This document shows positions 1 to 7,424 of a stretch of 15,760 nucleotides of DNA, one piece after another. The stretch comes from Bacteroidota bacterium (GTDB lineage Bacteria; Bacteroidota; Bacteroidia; Flavobacteriales; Flavobacteriaceae). Below the pieces are notes generated by a model, which saw nothing but the letters and a program-made list of their open reading frames with translations, had not been told where the DNA came from and searched no databases. The translations under genes were made by a program, and so were the position numbers. Position 1 is the stretch's first letter. Every line of letters begins with the position of its first letter. The stretch lies in the NCBI GenBank assembly GCA_023386255.1, contig JAEWKB010000120.1, forward strand, positions 1-15,760. The letters are read 5' to 3'.

Positions 1-827
1 GTAGTTTCCTCAATGCTTCCGCTGATGCCCGTAACGTGGAAGAAGCCTTCATAACCTGTAGTTTTTTCAGGCACTTCCTCTTTAGGCAGCTTCGAAATGA
101 ATTTATTGGCAATCAGCATAGAGTTGATCATCTTGCCCCTGGCATAACCTGGATGCACGCTCTTGCCCTTAAAGGTAATTTTAGCGCCTGCAGCATTAAA
201 GTTCTCGTACTCCAGTTCGCCTATCTGGCTGCCGTCCATGGTATAGGCCCATTCTGCTCCGAACTTAGCCACATCGAATTTATGCGCGCCACGGCCTATC
301 TCCTCATCAGGTGTAAAGCCAACGCGAATTTTTCCGTGCTTTATCTCCGGATGCTTTATCATGTATTCCATGGCTGTTACAATTTCGGTAATACCGGCCT
401 TGTCGTCAGCGCCGAGCAGGGTAGTACCATCGGTAGTAATGATAGTCTGCCCCTTGTATTGCAGCAGGTCTTTAAAGTAGGAGGGAGAAAGCACAATGTT
501 CTGCTCTTTGTTCAGCATAATGTCGCCGCCATCATAGTCTTTAATGATCTGTGGCTTTACATTAGCCCCTGTAAAATCAGGAGTAGTGTCAAAATGCGAG
601 ATGAAGCCTATCACCGGCACGTCATGATCCACATTTGAAGGCAGGGTAGCCATTATATACGCATGCTCATCAATGGTTACATCTTCCATGCCTATGGCTT
701 TAAGTTCTTCCACAAGCTGGTTGGCAAGGTCCCACTGCTTAGCGGTACTTGGAGTTGTATTGGAGTTCGGATCCGATTCGGTATCAACTGTTACGTAGCT
801 GATAAAGCGGTCTATAATATGCTGCAT
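1..827 (-). CDS. pepT: Peptidase T (tripeptide aminopeptidase), 3' end cut by window edge
   Basis: Cytoplasmic M20B zinc aminopeptidase that removes the N-terminal residue from tripeptides. The gene begins at the ATG at 827 ([20 protein letters not shown]) and leaves the window after 275 residues. The family is about 410 residues long, so roughly the last 135, including the final zinc-ligand histidine, are missing. Visible active-site features match the E. coli enzyme in order: His78 and Asp80 in SHFDTTPD, Asp142 in LLGADDKAG, the Glu175-Glu176 pair in [10 protein letters not shown], and Asp198 in [10 protein letters not shown]. The segment [16 protein letters not shown] around residue 225 begins the M20 dimerisation domain. 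The start lies 23 bases after the stop of the upstream NlpC/P60 peptidase gene, so the two are probably cotranscribed. Identification is from family motifs and is secure; the truncation is only the window edge. Confidence 0.95.
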   Translation of the reverse strand, partial: MQHIIDRFISYVTVDTESDPNSNTTPSTAKQWDLANQLVEELKAIGMEDVTIDEHAYIMATLPSNVDHDVPVIGFISHFDTTPDFTGANVKPQIIKDYDGGDIMLNKEQNIVLSPSYFKDLLQYKGQTIITTDGTTLLGADDKAGITEIVTAMEYMIKHPEIKHGKIRVGFTPDEEIGRGAHKFDVAKFGAEWAYTMDGSQIGELEYENFNAAGAKITFKGKSVHPGYARGKMINSMLIANKFISKLPKEEVPEKTTGYEGFFHVTGISGSIEET

Positions 828-850
828 TTTGTAAATATGTTTAATGGTAA

Positions 851-1612
851 TTAAATGATCTTTTTAATAACGCGCAGTTTGTGCGTGTGGCGCTGCGTAT
901 CAGTATTATATATGCCGAGGTGGTCCAGCCTGTCTATACGTACCTTGCCGTGCGCGTGAATAATGTAATTATCTTCCATGATGATGCCTACGTGAATAAT
1001 CCGGCCTTCTTCATTGTCGAAAAACGCAAGGTCGCCCGGTTCGCTTTCTTCAATAAAGCTTAGGGCTTCACCCTGTGTGGCCTGTTGCGAGGCATCACGG
1101 AGTATGGTGTGCCCGTTAAGCTTATATACCATCTGCGTAAGCCCGGAGCAGTCAATACCGAACGGTGTTTTGCCCCCCCACAGATAGGGCGCGTTGAGGT
1201 ACATGAAGGCAGTATCTCCCACACTTTGCTTTGGGTTCTTGCCGCTAACTTTCATTCCCTCGAACAGGAACTGCTGTGTGTTGATATCGGCATGGTCTAA
1301 AAACGAAAGTGATGCCCCCAGCGGAACAGGGAGCAGGCTGTTTTGCGGTGTGGTAATGTATTCTATCAGGTCGCCGTTCAGCACCAGCGGACTGTTCGTA
1401 AGCCTGTTGTAGGCACCTTCGGTAATAAAATCAAATTGTTTGTTGTCTATCCAGCCGTTGTAACCGTCATATGCCAGCTCAATGCGCGACCATTTTGCGG
1501 TTTGTTCCAGAATTTTAAAATGCTCCCCGAACAATACCTGCGATGTCATTTCGCTCCTGTCATTCGGCTCCAGGCGTAAGGGCACAATAGCAAGGTTACA
1601 AATACCAAACAT
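851..1612 (-). CDS. SH3b-NlpC/P60 (C40) peptidase, probably cytoplasmic
   Basis: Cysteine peptidase of 253 residues with a bacterial SH3 domain at about residues 8-62 (ending in [10 protein letters not shown]) and an NlpC/P60 catalytic domain from about 135 to 253. The catalytic Cys155 lies in the motif GIDCSGL, His207 in HVGI and His219 in IIHAHG. The 12-residue His-His spacing matches Spr and YkfC type enzymes, which cut the D-Glu to diaminoacid bond of murein peptides. The first residues run straight into the SH3 domain and show no signal peptide or lipobox, so a cytoplasmic role on recycled murein peptides, as for YkfC, is inferred. Peptidase T follows 23 bases downstream, which fits a peptide-breakdown unit. 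The ATG at 1612 is the only plausible start. Fold and catalysis are well supported; the exact substrate is not known. Confidence 0.9.
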   Translation of the reverse strand: MFGICNLAIVPLRLEPNDRSEMTSQVLFGEHFKILEQTAKWSRIELAYDGYNGWIDNKQFDFITEGAYNRLTNSPLVLNGDLIEYITTPQNSLLPVPLGASLSFLDHADINTQQFLFEGMKVSGKNPKQSVGDTAFMYLNAPYLWGGKTPFGIDCSGLTQMVYKLNGHTILRDASQQATQGEALSFIEESEPGDLAFFDNEEGRIIHVGIIMEDNYIIHAHGKVRIDRLDHLGIYNTDTQRHTHKLRVIKKII

Positions 1613-1683
1613 TAATTGAAGATGTTTTATTTTCTATTGATTACTGGTGCGGCCCATGAGAAGGCGCTGCGTCCAGACAAGCA

Positions 1684-1691
1684 CAAATATA
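1684..1691 (-). promoter_or_regulatory. Possible -7 element for the NlpC/P60-pepT unit
   Basis: On the minus strand this reads TATATTTG, a full match to the Bacteroidota -7 consensus TAnnTTTG. Transcription would start near 1677, giving a leader of about 65 bases. No TTG -33 element is seen at the usual distance, so the call rests on the -7 element alone. The rest of the 1613-1778 gap shows nothing recognisable. Confidence 0.4.
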
Positions 1692-1778
1692 GCAGTTAAT
1701 TTGGAAGCTTTTTATCCCTGTGCTGTATAATTCTGAAGAAAAGTTTCAATTAAAAGGGTGTGGCTACAATAGTAAAAA

Positions 1779-2237
1779 CTATTCATAAGGCATGTTATGT
1801 ACTTTCCACTTCAGGTATTTGTTCCCGCCGGCTTTGTGAATTATGTACATGTCTTCCTTCAGGTACTTCAGTTCATTTTCCCTGAATTCCTGCTCAGAGA
1901 TGTATTTCACATCACTCAATGAAGTTATTACTGTGGGCTTGCTTGTGCTGTAAAAATTTACCAGTCCGGGAACAGCTGGGCCAAAACCCGGTGTTATTGC
2001 TTTAGTTTTGTTTTTAGCGGCTTGCGCTGCTTTTGCTTTATCCCTTAACTTTTTGGTATTAAAGCCTTTGCTGTATATGCCGAACGAAGCCCGGGAGCTA
2101 TCAGGCACTATAGTGTAGGTGACTGATTCGCTATTTATATCTGTAAGATATAAAATAGTGGTGTCTTGCTGCGCCTCAGTTGTAAAATTGTTGTGCGTGG
2201 GCGAAAGCAGGAATAGTATAAGCGCGATTATCAGCAT
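1779..2237 (-). CDS. Small exported protein of unknown function, paralog of the next gene upstream
   Basis: Unrecognised 152-residue protein. The N-terminus MLIIALILFLLSPTHNN is a hydrophobic segment without an early Lys or Arg, so it resembles a weak signal peptide or anchor. The rest is polar, with a Lys/Ala-rich middle at about residues 63-80. It shares three blocks, in the same order, with the gene at 2243-2716: DSSRASFGIYSKGF against DSSAVSFGIYKKEF, YISEQEFRENE against YVTVEQFRNKP, and MYIIHKAGGNKYLKWKVH against YYLIYKAAENKYLKYKIH. This marks a tandem duplication. Its ATG is 5 bases after the stop of that gene, so they form one operon. It is the last of the three-gene set, and no hairpin terminator is seen behind it. 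Function unknown; probably periplasmic or surface located. Confidence 0.75.
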   Translation of the reverse strand: MLIIALILFLLSPTHNNFTTEAQQDTTILYLTDINSESVTYTIVPDSSRASFGIYSKGFNTKKLRDKAKAAQAAKNKTKAITPGFGPAVPGLVNFYSTSKPTVITSLSDVKYISEQEFRENELKYLKEDMYIIHKAGGNKYLKWKVHNMPYE

Positions 2238-2242
2238 ATCTG

Positions 2243-2716
2243 TTATTTTACAGGAGTGGGATGTATCTTGTATTTCAGGTATTTATTTTCTGCGGCTTTA
2301 TAAATCAGGTAATATTCAGAAGCAGTTACAGGTTTATTCCTGAATTGTTCAACGGTTACATAATCTCCGCTTATTTTGTTTAGTTTAACCGGAGGTGCAA
2401 TACTGCTGAAGTTATAGGAGAAGTTTGTTGCCGTTTTAATAGGAGGAACAATGTCGGTACTCTTCCTTTCAAATTTTTCCATTTCCTTCTTACGTGCTTC
2501 CGGTGTTTCAAATTCTTTTTTATAGATGCCGAACGAAACTGCTGAGCTGTCTTGGGTGAAATGTACATCAACCCCCTTTGAGGAAGGTTCTAAATAAATT
2601 ACAGCCGGTACTTTGTTATCATCAGGTGCAATGCCGGCTGCGCTTATTATTATTGATAATGCTATTATGGCGAATAGCCCTTTGCCGGATAATCTATACA
2701 TACTATTGCTTATCAT
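2243..2716 (-). CDS. Small exported protein of unknown function, tandem paralog
   Basis: Unrecognised protein of about 157 residues from the ATG at 2716. That start overlaps the stop of the preceding gene as ATGA, a common translational-coupling arrangement. An in-frame ATG at 2734 would add six residues inside the upstream gene, and another at 2701 is possible. From 2716 the N-terminus is MISNSMYRLSGKGLFAIIAL, then more hydrophobic residues: basic residues before a hydrophobic core, as in a signal peptide. The C-terminal half holds YVTVEQFRNKP and YYLIYKAAENKYLKYKIH, which also occur in the neighbouring 152-residue protein. The middle is rich in Pro, Ser and Thr. No catalytic motif or metal site is visible, and I cannot assign a domain family. 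Confidence 0.75.
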   Translation of the reverse strand: MISNSMYRLSGKGLFAIIALSIIISAAGIAPDDNKVPAVIYLEPSSKGVDVHFTQDSSAVSFGIYKKEFETPEARKKEMEKFERKSTDIVPPIKTATNFSYNFSSIAPPVKLNKISGDYVTVEQFRNKPVTASEYYLIYKAAENKYLKYKIHPTPVK

Positions 2717-3150
2717 GGTGTTGCCCAATTCCATTTTACTTCATAAAGCGTTGCGGTATCATTGTTAACTTCAACAATATATATCTTCTTAAAATAGCTG
2801 TTATAATACAACGGTGTTTTAAACCTGTTCTTATTTTTAGCTAATATTTGTTCTACTTTATTTACAGCTTCCGGCCCGTTCACTAACTTATGCCTGATAC
2901 TGTTATAGCTTACAATATGCTTGCTGTTTACCTTTGGGTCAAACCTAAAATTATTTAACTGGTGGATTGAGCCCACAGGCAGCTTATAATGATCCTTTAA
3001 GCTGAATTGCATAATCCGGTCAGACATCCAACATGTGTCTTTCTGCTTGTCAAAGGCTATATATAAAGTATCCTTGCTGTTTTGGCAATATGATACATTG
3101 CAAACAAGGCAAAGAATAAGCACCAAAGATGTTACAAGTAGTTTTGGCAT
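2713..3150 (-). CDS. Small exported protein, first gene of the three-gene cassette
   Basis: Unrecognised 145-residue protein. The start is the ATG at 3150; the frame extends to a TTG at 3156, but that adds only two residues. MPKLLVTSLVLILCLVCNVS followed by YCQ is a clear signal peptide, with cleavage probably just before or after the Cys-Gln; the sequence around the Cys is a poor lipobox. The mature part contains DTLYIAFDKQKDTCW near its start and KKIYIVEVNNDTATLYEVKW near its end. The latter occupies the place of the YYLIYKAAENKYLKYK block in the two downstream paralogs, so this may be a divergent member of the same family (inference, weak identity). The stop overlaps the next gene by four bases. 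The start lies 30 bases beyond the thiolase terminator. Confidence 0.75.
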   Translation of the reverse strand: MPKLLVTSLVLILCLVCNVSYCQNSKDTLYIAFDKQKDTCWMSDRIMQFSLKDHYKLPVGSIHQLNNFRFDPKVNSKHIVSYNSIRHKLVNGPEAVNKVEQILAKNKNRFKTPLYYNSYFKKIYIVEVNNDTATLYEVKWNWATP

Positions 3151-3169
3151 GGTCAACTATCAGGTAAAG

Positions 3170-3198
3170 CAAAAATAAAAGCCGGTTACTTTCAGCAA
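3170..3198 (-). promoter_or_regulatory. Bacteroidota promoter inside the thiolase terminator
   Basis: Read on the minus strand, TTG (3198-3196) is followed by an 18-base spacer and TATTTTTG (3177-3170). This matches the Bacteroidota pattern TTG-N17-23-TAnnTTTG. Transcription would begin near 3164, leaving about 15 leader bases before the ATG at 3150. The -7 element is made from the T tract of the upstream terminator and the spacer covers its stem. It is placed to drive the three-gene exported-protein cassette. Prediction from sequence only. Confidence 0.5.
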
Positions 3199-3230
3199 GT
3201 TAAGAAATAATCTGCTGATAGTAACCGGCT
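3171..3230 (-). terminator. Intrinsic terminator of the thiolase gene
   Basis: An 11-bp stem pairs 3180-3190 with 3220-3230 (AGCCGGTTACT type). After one mismatch a further 6 bp pair 3192-3197 with 3213-3218, closing a loop of about 15 bases. On the minus strand the stem is followed by TTTTATTTTT. It lies 20 bases after the thiolase stop. Confidence 0.9.
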
Positions 3231-3250
3231 TGTAAAATATTTCAGCTTAG

Positions 3251-4429
3251 TTATGCCCTTTCAATAACAATAGCCGAAGCACCGCCACCGCCGTTACAGA
3301 TAGCTGCAGCACCAATTTTGGCATTGTTTTGCTCAAGCACGCTTAGCAGGGTAACAATGATCCTGGCACCTGAAGCGCCCAGTGGGTGCCCAAGCGATAC
3401 CGCTCCACCGTTAACGTTTACTTTAGCTGAATCAAGTCCTAATATCTTTGAGTTAGCGATACCTACTACCGAGAACGCTTCGTTAAATTCAAAGAAATCA
3501 ACATCATCTTTAGTAAGGCCTGCTTTATCAAGCGCTTTTGGCAGCGCCTTAGCCGGAGAAGTAGTAAACCACTTAGGCTCCTGCTCGGCATCAGCATAAC
3601 TGCGGATATAGGCAAGAGGCTTAAGGCCAAGCTCATTGGCTTTTTCTTCGCTCATAAGCACAAGGGCAGCAGCACCATCGTTTATAGTAGAAGCGTTAGC
3701 CGCTGTTACCGTACCTTCTTTAGTAAAGGCAGCGTTCAGCGAAGCAATCTTATCAAGCTTTACGTTTGTATATTCTTCATCTTTAGCAACCATTATTGGG
3801 TCGCCCTTACGCTGAGGCACCGCAACAGGAACCACTTCGTTATCAAACTTACCGGCATCCCATGCAGCAGCCGAACGCTTGTATGATTCTATGGCAAAAG
3901 CATCCTGGTCTTCGCGTGTAATGTTGTATTCTTTAGCACACTCATCGGCACAAACACCCATGGCGTTATTGTCATAAGCATCGGTAAGCCCGTCTTTCTG
4001 CAGTCCGTCAATCATGCTTACAGCGCCAAACTTGCTGCCTGTGCGCATTTGTACGTAGTGCGGTATAAGGCTCATGTTTTCCATACCGCCGGCAACCACC
4101 ACATCGGCATCGCCGCACATAATGGCCTGCGCGCCCTGCATAACGGCTTTCATACCGCTGGCGCATACCTTGTTTACTGTAGTAGCCACAACGGTATCGG
4201 GCAGTCCTGCCTTACGCGAAGCCTGCCTTGCCGGTGCCTGGCCCACGCCTGCCTGCACTACGTTACCCATTAGTACTTCATCTACATGTTTGCCATCAAG
4301 GTTTATTTTATCTAAAGCTCCTTTTATGGCAGCCGCACCCAGGTGTGAAGCCGGTACTGTTGAAAGCGCGCCCAGGAAACTTCCTATTGGTGTCCTTGCT
4401 GCCGAAACTATAACTACTCTTTTATTCAT
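3251..4429 (-). CDS. Acetyl-CoA C-acetyltransferase (thiolase)
   Basis: A 392-residue biosynthetic-type thiolase, which condenses two acetyl-CoA to acetoacetyl-CoA or runs in reverse. The acylated nucleophile is Cys89 in [10 protein letters not shown], His348 lies in [12 protein letters not shown] and Cys378 in CNGGGGASA. These numbers and the length are the same as in the classical Zoogloea ramigera enzyme. The N-terminus [20 protein letters not shown] is typical, and the ATG at 4429 is the natural start. The enzyme is soluble and tetrameric in characterised relatives. It is followed by its own terminator, so it is probably monocistronic. No TAnnTTTG element is convincing in the AT-rich leader. 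Exact substrate range (acetoacetyl-CoA against longer 3-ketoacyl-CoA) cannot be read from sequence, so no symbol is given. Confidence 0.95.
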   Translation of the reverse strand: MNKRVVIVSAARTPIGSFLGALSTVPASHLGAAAIKGALDKINLDGKHVDEVLMGNVVQAGVGQAPARQASRKAGLPDTVVATTVNKVCASGMKAVMQGAQAIMCGDADVVVAGGMENMSLIPHYVQMRTGSKFGAVSMIDGLQKDGLTDAYDNNAMGVCADECAKEYNITREDQDAFAIESYKRSAAAWDAGKFDNEVVPVAVPQRKGDPIMVAKDEEYTNVKLDKIASLNAAFTKEGTVTAANASTINDGAAALVLMSEEKANELGLKPLAYIRSYADAEQEPKWFTTSPAKALPKALDKAGLTKDDVDFFEFNEAFSVVGIANSKILGLDSAKVNVNGGAVSLGHPLGASGARIIVTLLSVLEQNNAKIGAAAICNGGGGASAIVIERA

Positions 4430-4620
4430 TGTTTTCTTGTTGTTTGTTGTTGAAGTTGCGAATTTAATAAATTTTAAAGGTGCTGTTATTATTCTGCGTA
4501 AAAATAATGTTTGTTATGAGATTATTTTTTGACATATGATAAATAATGGCATTAACATAATGGGCTAAATATTAGCTAATGTTTGGCACTCCCTTTACAA
4601 TATGCCAACACAATAGGCGT

Positions 4621-4628
4621 TAACTTTG
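4621..4628 (+). promoter_or_regulatory. Possible -7 element for the 111-residue membrane protein
   Basis: TAACTTTG matches TAnnTTTG, 28 bases before the ATG at 4657. No TTG is found 17-23 bases upstream, so support is limited. The rest of the 4430-4656 gap is AT-rich divergent promoter space with a small GCTAA/TTAGC inverted repeat near 4564-4576 and nothing else recognisable. Confidence 0.35.
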
Positions 4629-4656
4629 ATATATAATAACCATAAAACTTAATGTT

Positions 4657-4992
4657 ATGTTCGGGACAATAATGGCGATAGGGATAGTTGTACTGCTTAT
4701 TGTATATTTAATAGGCAGGGCCAGGGATAAAAAAGCCGATAGGCCGATTGTGGAGCTTAGGGCTGATGAACGGATTATGCACCGCCTTGGGCTGAGGCCG
4801 GGCGAGAGGGTAGAGCTGCGCAACAGTGGCCAGGTGAAGGAAGTGCATGTGTATGGTGGCCCCAATGCAGACAGCAGGCTGGGAACGCTGACCCAAAACT
4901 TTATTTATAATAAGGTTTTACACCACGCGATAAAGGCGAGGATACATTCTATAAAAGGAAGTACGCTGAAACTGGAACTTGACAATGCTTAA
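4657..4992 (+). CDS. Small membrane-anchored protein of unknown function
   Basis: Unrecognised protein of 111 residues. Residues 1-20 (MFGTIMAIGIVVLLIVYLIG) form one transmembrane helix followed at once by RARDKK, so the C-terminal part should lie in the cytoplasm by the positive-inside rule. The soluble part is rich in Arg, Glu and Gly (LRPGERVELRNSGQVKEVHV) with alternating hydrophobic residues suggesting a small beta domain, then HHAIKARIHSIKGSTLKLEL. No enzyme motif is visible. It stands alone, with a possible -7 element at 4621-4628 and a hairpin terminator six bases after its stop, so it is likely a single-gene transcription unit. Coding status is supported by the flanking signals and the coherent topology. 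Confidence 0.75.
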   Translation: MFGTIMAIGIVVLLIVYLIGRARDKKADRPIVELRADERIMHRLGLRPGERVELRNSGQVKEVHVYGGPNADSRLGTLTQNFIYNKVLHHAIKARIHSIKGSTLKLELDNA

Positions 4993-4997
4993 AACAT

Positions 4998-5021
4998 AAC
5001 CCGCTGAAGAGCGGGTTTTTT
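4998..5021 (+). terminator. Intrinsic terminator after the 111-residue gene
   Basis: AACCCGCT (4998-5005) pairs with AGCGGGTT (5010-5017) around a GAAG loop, followed by a T run to 5021. Confidence 0.92.
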
Positions 5022-5080
5022 ATTGTTGCGGCATTAAGATATGGCGTTGGTGACGCTATAATATTTTGCAGCGTTGTGCG

Positions 5081-5112
5081 TTGGTAAGAAATACCTTAAA
5101 TAGTTATATTTG
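5081..5112 (+). promoter_or_regulatory. Bacteroidota promoter of the 500-residue secreted protein
   Basis: TTG at 5081-5083, a 21-base spacer, then TATATTTG at 5105-5112, matching TTG-N17-23-TAnnTTTG. Expected transcription start is near 5118, some 18 bases before the ATG at 5136. Confidence 0.65.
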
Positions 5113-5135
5113 AAAAACTAACTACAACCTTACCA

Positions 5136-6638
5136 ATGAAACAACTTGTTACTTTACTTGTTACAATTTTCTGCCTGCATTCGGGTATTTGCCAGACTAC
5201 AGTAAAAGTTATTGATGCCGCCACCGGCGAAGCCATGCCGCACGCCGACATAATAATAGGTGCCTCAGAAAGCGTAATTACAAATACCGAAGGCTATTTT
5301 ACCATACCCGCCAATACTGCTGATGATACTGAGGTTATTGCTTCGTTTTTAGGCTATAAAAGTTCCGGCGCTACGGTAATGCAATTAAAGAACACCAAGC
5401 TCATAAAACTGGAGCCCGCCATGTTTGAAATTGATGAGGTGGCCGTATCTAACAACCGCATTAGCCCCGACAGCATTATAGCGTCAGCAAAAAGGAATCT
5501 GGCTAATAATTACAAATTACCTGGTGAGAATGTAAAGAATACATTGTTTTACAGGCAAAGCACAAGTTTTAAGCCAACGAAGCTGAATCTTGAAATTACA
5601 CAATCTACAGGGATGAGCAAAAAAGACCTGAAACAGGTAAATGGCAGGCTTAAAACATTTACTACCCAGCTTGTAAATAACCCGCCTACAGAGTTTACCG
5701 ATATGCTTTGCAATTACTATTCTGGCGTAAGGCACAAAAACGGTAAGAAAGTCGGCTATAACAAACTCGAGGTGCTGAAGGCTGTAAAGCTAAAAGACCG
5801 GAGTAGAGCTGTAACGGTTGAAGAGATGCAGGAACTGGCCGAAGGCATGCTGTATGAGCATATAGACACCACTAAGTATTACCGTATAAAAAGCGGGCTG
5901 TTCGGCTCGCGAGATACAATATCCTTCCGCAAAAATGATGGTCGTAAAAAGAAGCCAGAGAACCCACGGCTTTCCTCAGCCCGCAATCAGATAATCGGCT
6001 ATATGCACCAAAATAATTTCCAGTACAGCACAAATCTTGATTTTATAAGGAATAATAACTTGTACGAATATGAGTATGAGGGTGCTGTGCCGGCAGGCAA
6101 CGGAGACGGCTTTGTATATGTAGTGAACTTTAAGCCAAAAAAGAGGCGGGCTAAATATACGGGCACGCTTTATATTTCGGAAACAGACTATGCGGTGCTT
6201 AGAGCCGATTACAGGCTTGCAGACGGTAAAAAACTGGGAGGGATAAACCTGAAGCTTTTACTGGGGGTTAAGCAGTCTGAAAATGTAAGCAGGGGTACGG
6301 TTATTTATAAAGCACAAGAGGGCGGAGGCTATTATTTACAGTACGCATTAGAAGAAGCCGGCCAGTATGTGTACATAAACAGGCCCCTGAAACTGATTGA
6401 GCTTACCGACGATGACCGTGATAAGGTAGCCTTTGACCTGAAGGTTGAAACTACTATTACCGATACGCAGGAGTATTTAAATATGTCGCGCAAAGAAATA
6501 ACCGAAGCCGAAGCAGAGCAGGTAAAGGAAAAAGATTTCAACTACATACAACTGCAGCGTTATGATCCATCCATATGGAAAGAGTACAGCACCATAGAGC
6601 CGCTGGAGGCAATGAAGCAGTTTAAAACGGGCGGCTAG
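5136..6638 (+). CDS. Secreted protein with CarboxypepD_reg-like domain
   Basis: A 500-residue exported protein. Residues 1-19 (MKQLVTLLVTIFCLHSGIC) are a signal peptide. Residues about 20-106 are a CarboxypepD_reg-like beta-sandwich: VKVIDAATGEAMPHADIIIG, then NTEGYFTI and FLGYKSSGA, ending with FEIDEVAVSN. This is the same domain found at the N-terminus of many Bacteroidota TonB-dependent receptors and DUF5686-type proteins. It is not followed by a TonB plug or a beta-barrel of receptor length. The remaining 390 residues are beta-rich with many Tyr, Asn and Lys (for example EYEYEGAVPAGNGDGFVYVV and KKRRAKYTGTLYISETDYAV) and match no domain I can name. It is probably periplasmic or attached to the outer membrane. 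The stop is 9 bases from the end of the convergent DinB gene. Confidence 0.85.
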   Translation: MKQLVTLLVTIFCLHSGICQTTVKVIDAATGEAMPHADIIIGASESVITNTEGYFTIPANTADDTEVIASFLGYKSSGATVMQLKNTKLIKLEPAMFEIDEVAVSNNRISPDSIIASAKRNLANNYKLPGENVKNTLFYRQSTSFKPTKLNLEITQSTGMSKKDLKQVNGRLKTFTTQLVNNPPTEFTDMLCNYYSGVRHKNGKKVGYNKLEVLKAVKLKDRSRAVTVEEMQELAEGMLYEHIDTTKYYRIKSGLFGSRDTISFRKNDGRKKKPENPRLSSARNQIIGYMHQNNFQYSTNLDFIRNNNLYEYEYEGAVPAGNGDGFVYVVNFKPKKRRAKYTGTLYISETDYAVLRADYRLADGKKLGGINLKLLLGVKQSENVSRGTVIYKAQEGGGYYLQYALEEAGQYVYINRPLKLIELTDDDRDKVAFDLKVETTITDTQEYLNMSRKEITEAEAEQVKEKDFNYIQLQRYDPSIWKEYSTIEPLEAMKQFKTGG

Positions 6639-6647
6639 AGGGTGTGT

Positions 6648-7157
6648 TTACTGTTGCTCCTTCGGGCTTTCTTCGTAAGTGGGCCCGTAAAGTCCCGGTA
6701 CTTTGTTACCCGTGCTGCGCAGGTACACTATCATTTCCCCACGATGGTGGTAAATGTGGTTGAAAAGGAAACTGCGCACCACCACACCCCTTGGCATTGG
6801 CCCCAGTACCACTTTGTCGCCCACCTTCATAGTCCACATCTGCTGCAGGCTTTCTTCAGTTACAGATTGTAGTGCATTACGTGCTTTTTCCACATTTTCT
6901 TCAAAAAGCTGTAGTGTTGATTTTATATCGTCAGTTTTGCCGCGCTCAAGGGTGTCATCAGCAAGATCATATACATCCTTGGTCAGCGTCCTGACATACC
7001 AGTAGTAAATTGTAGCAATGTGCTGAGCAAGCTCACCCATGGTCCAGGATACCGGTGAGGGTTTAAAATTAATGTCTTTCTCCGGCACGGCCTGCAGCAG
7101 CTTGCGGGTGCTTTGTACCTCGTGTTCAAATTCGGCAAGTAAAGATTGTACTATCAT
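6648..7157 (-). CDS. DinB-family (YfiT-like) metal-binding protein
   Basis: A 169-residue protein with the DinB/YfiT four-helix-bundle pattern: an N-terminal helix, the W-T-x-G-E-L-A-Q-H-I-A motif (residues 38-48) and the C-terminal motif NHIYHHRGEM. His46, His134 and His138 are the expected metal triad. The family includes mycothiol- and bacillithiol-dependent S-transferases and many members of unknown activity. The original DinB name reflects SOS-induced expression in Bacillus, and nothing here shows that this gene is damage-induced. No signal peptide, so cytoplasmic. It is a lone gene between a convergent secreted-protein gene and the tRNA block; no clear promoter match in front of the ATG at 7157. 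Confidence 0.9.
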   Translation of the reverse strand: MIVQSLLAEFEHEVQSTRKLLQAVPEKDINFKPSPVSWTMGELAQHIATIYYWYVRTLTKDVYDLADDTLERGKTDDIKSTLQLFEENVEKARNALQSVTEESLQQMWTMKVGDKVVLGPMPRGVVVRSFLFNHIYHHRGEMIVYLRSTGNKVPGLYGPTYEESPKEQQ

Positions 7158-7258
7158 GCTTCAGGTTTTTATATAAAATTACGAAGAAACTTTTCAGTAA
7201 GTAAAGCACAATTTAAAAAATATCTTGGGTAAGAGATAGTAGTGCGAAAAAAAGCAAT

Positions 7259-7288
7259 AAAAAAAACCCGCTGAAAATCAACGGGTTT
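7259..7288 (-). terminator. Intrinsic terminator after tRNA-Arg
   Basis: On the minus strand AAACCCG and CGGGTTT (7282-7288 with 7264-7270) pair. The stem continues with one G-U and three further pairs to a three-base loop, and eight T follow (complement of 7259-7266). It begins four bases past the 3' end of the tRNA. Confidence 0.9.
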
Positions 7289-7291
7289 AAG

Positions 7292-7365
<74 letters not shown>

Positions 7366-7394
7366 CTGAGGCATTTCTGCATCAATATGCGGTT

Positions 7395-7424
7395 AAAAAA
7401 AATCCCGCTCTGTTAAAGCGGGAT
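7395..7424 (-). terminator. Intrinsic terminator between tRNA-Pro and tRNA-Arg
   Basis: On the minus strand ATCCCGCT (7424-7417) pairs with AGCGGGAT (7409-7402) around a 7-base loop, then TTTTTTTT. It begins four bases after the CCA end of tRNA-Pro. Confidence 0.88.

Noticed and set aside
36..854. Two plus-strand open frames (36-638 and 663-854)
   Set aside because: They lie opposite the peptidase T gene, whose translation carries all the M20B metal-site motifs; they have no family-like content.
1634..1657. Seven-codon frame (MGRTSNQ) on the minus strand in the leader of the NlpC/P60 gene
   Set aside because: Too short to distinguish from chance; no attenuator-like hairpin pair or regulatory codon run accompanies it.
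2380..2571. Minus-strand frame inside the second cassette gene
   Set aside because: Out-of-frame shadow: the other frame carries the signal peptide and the motifs shared with the paralog.
3151..3156. TTG start at 3156 for the first cassette gene
   Set aside because: It adds only two residues; the ATG at 3150 begins a proper signal peptide.
4074..4532. 152-residue plus-strand frame over the thiolase gene
   Set aside because: It is antisense to a thiolase with all catalytic residues in place; the long frame reflects the codon use of the real gene.
4564..4576. Inverted repeat GCTAA-ATA-TTAGC in the thiolase/membrane-protein intergenic region
   Set aside because: Five-base arms in AT-rich sequence occur often by chance; no regulator is encoded nearby.
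5030..5100. Repeated GCGTTG/GCGTTGG words upstream of the 500-residue gene
   Set aside because: Three short copies at irregular spacing; not distinguishable from chance and no operator is known with this form.
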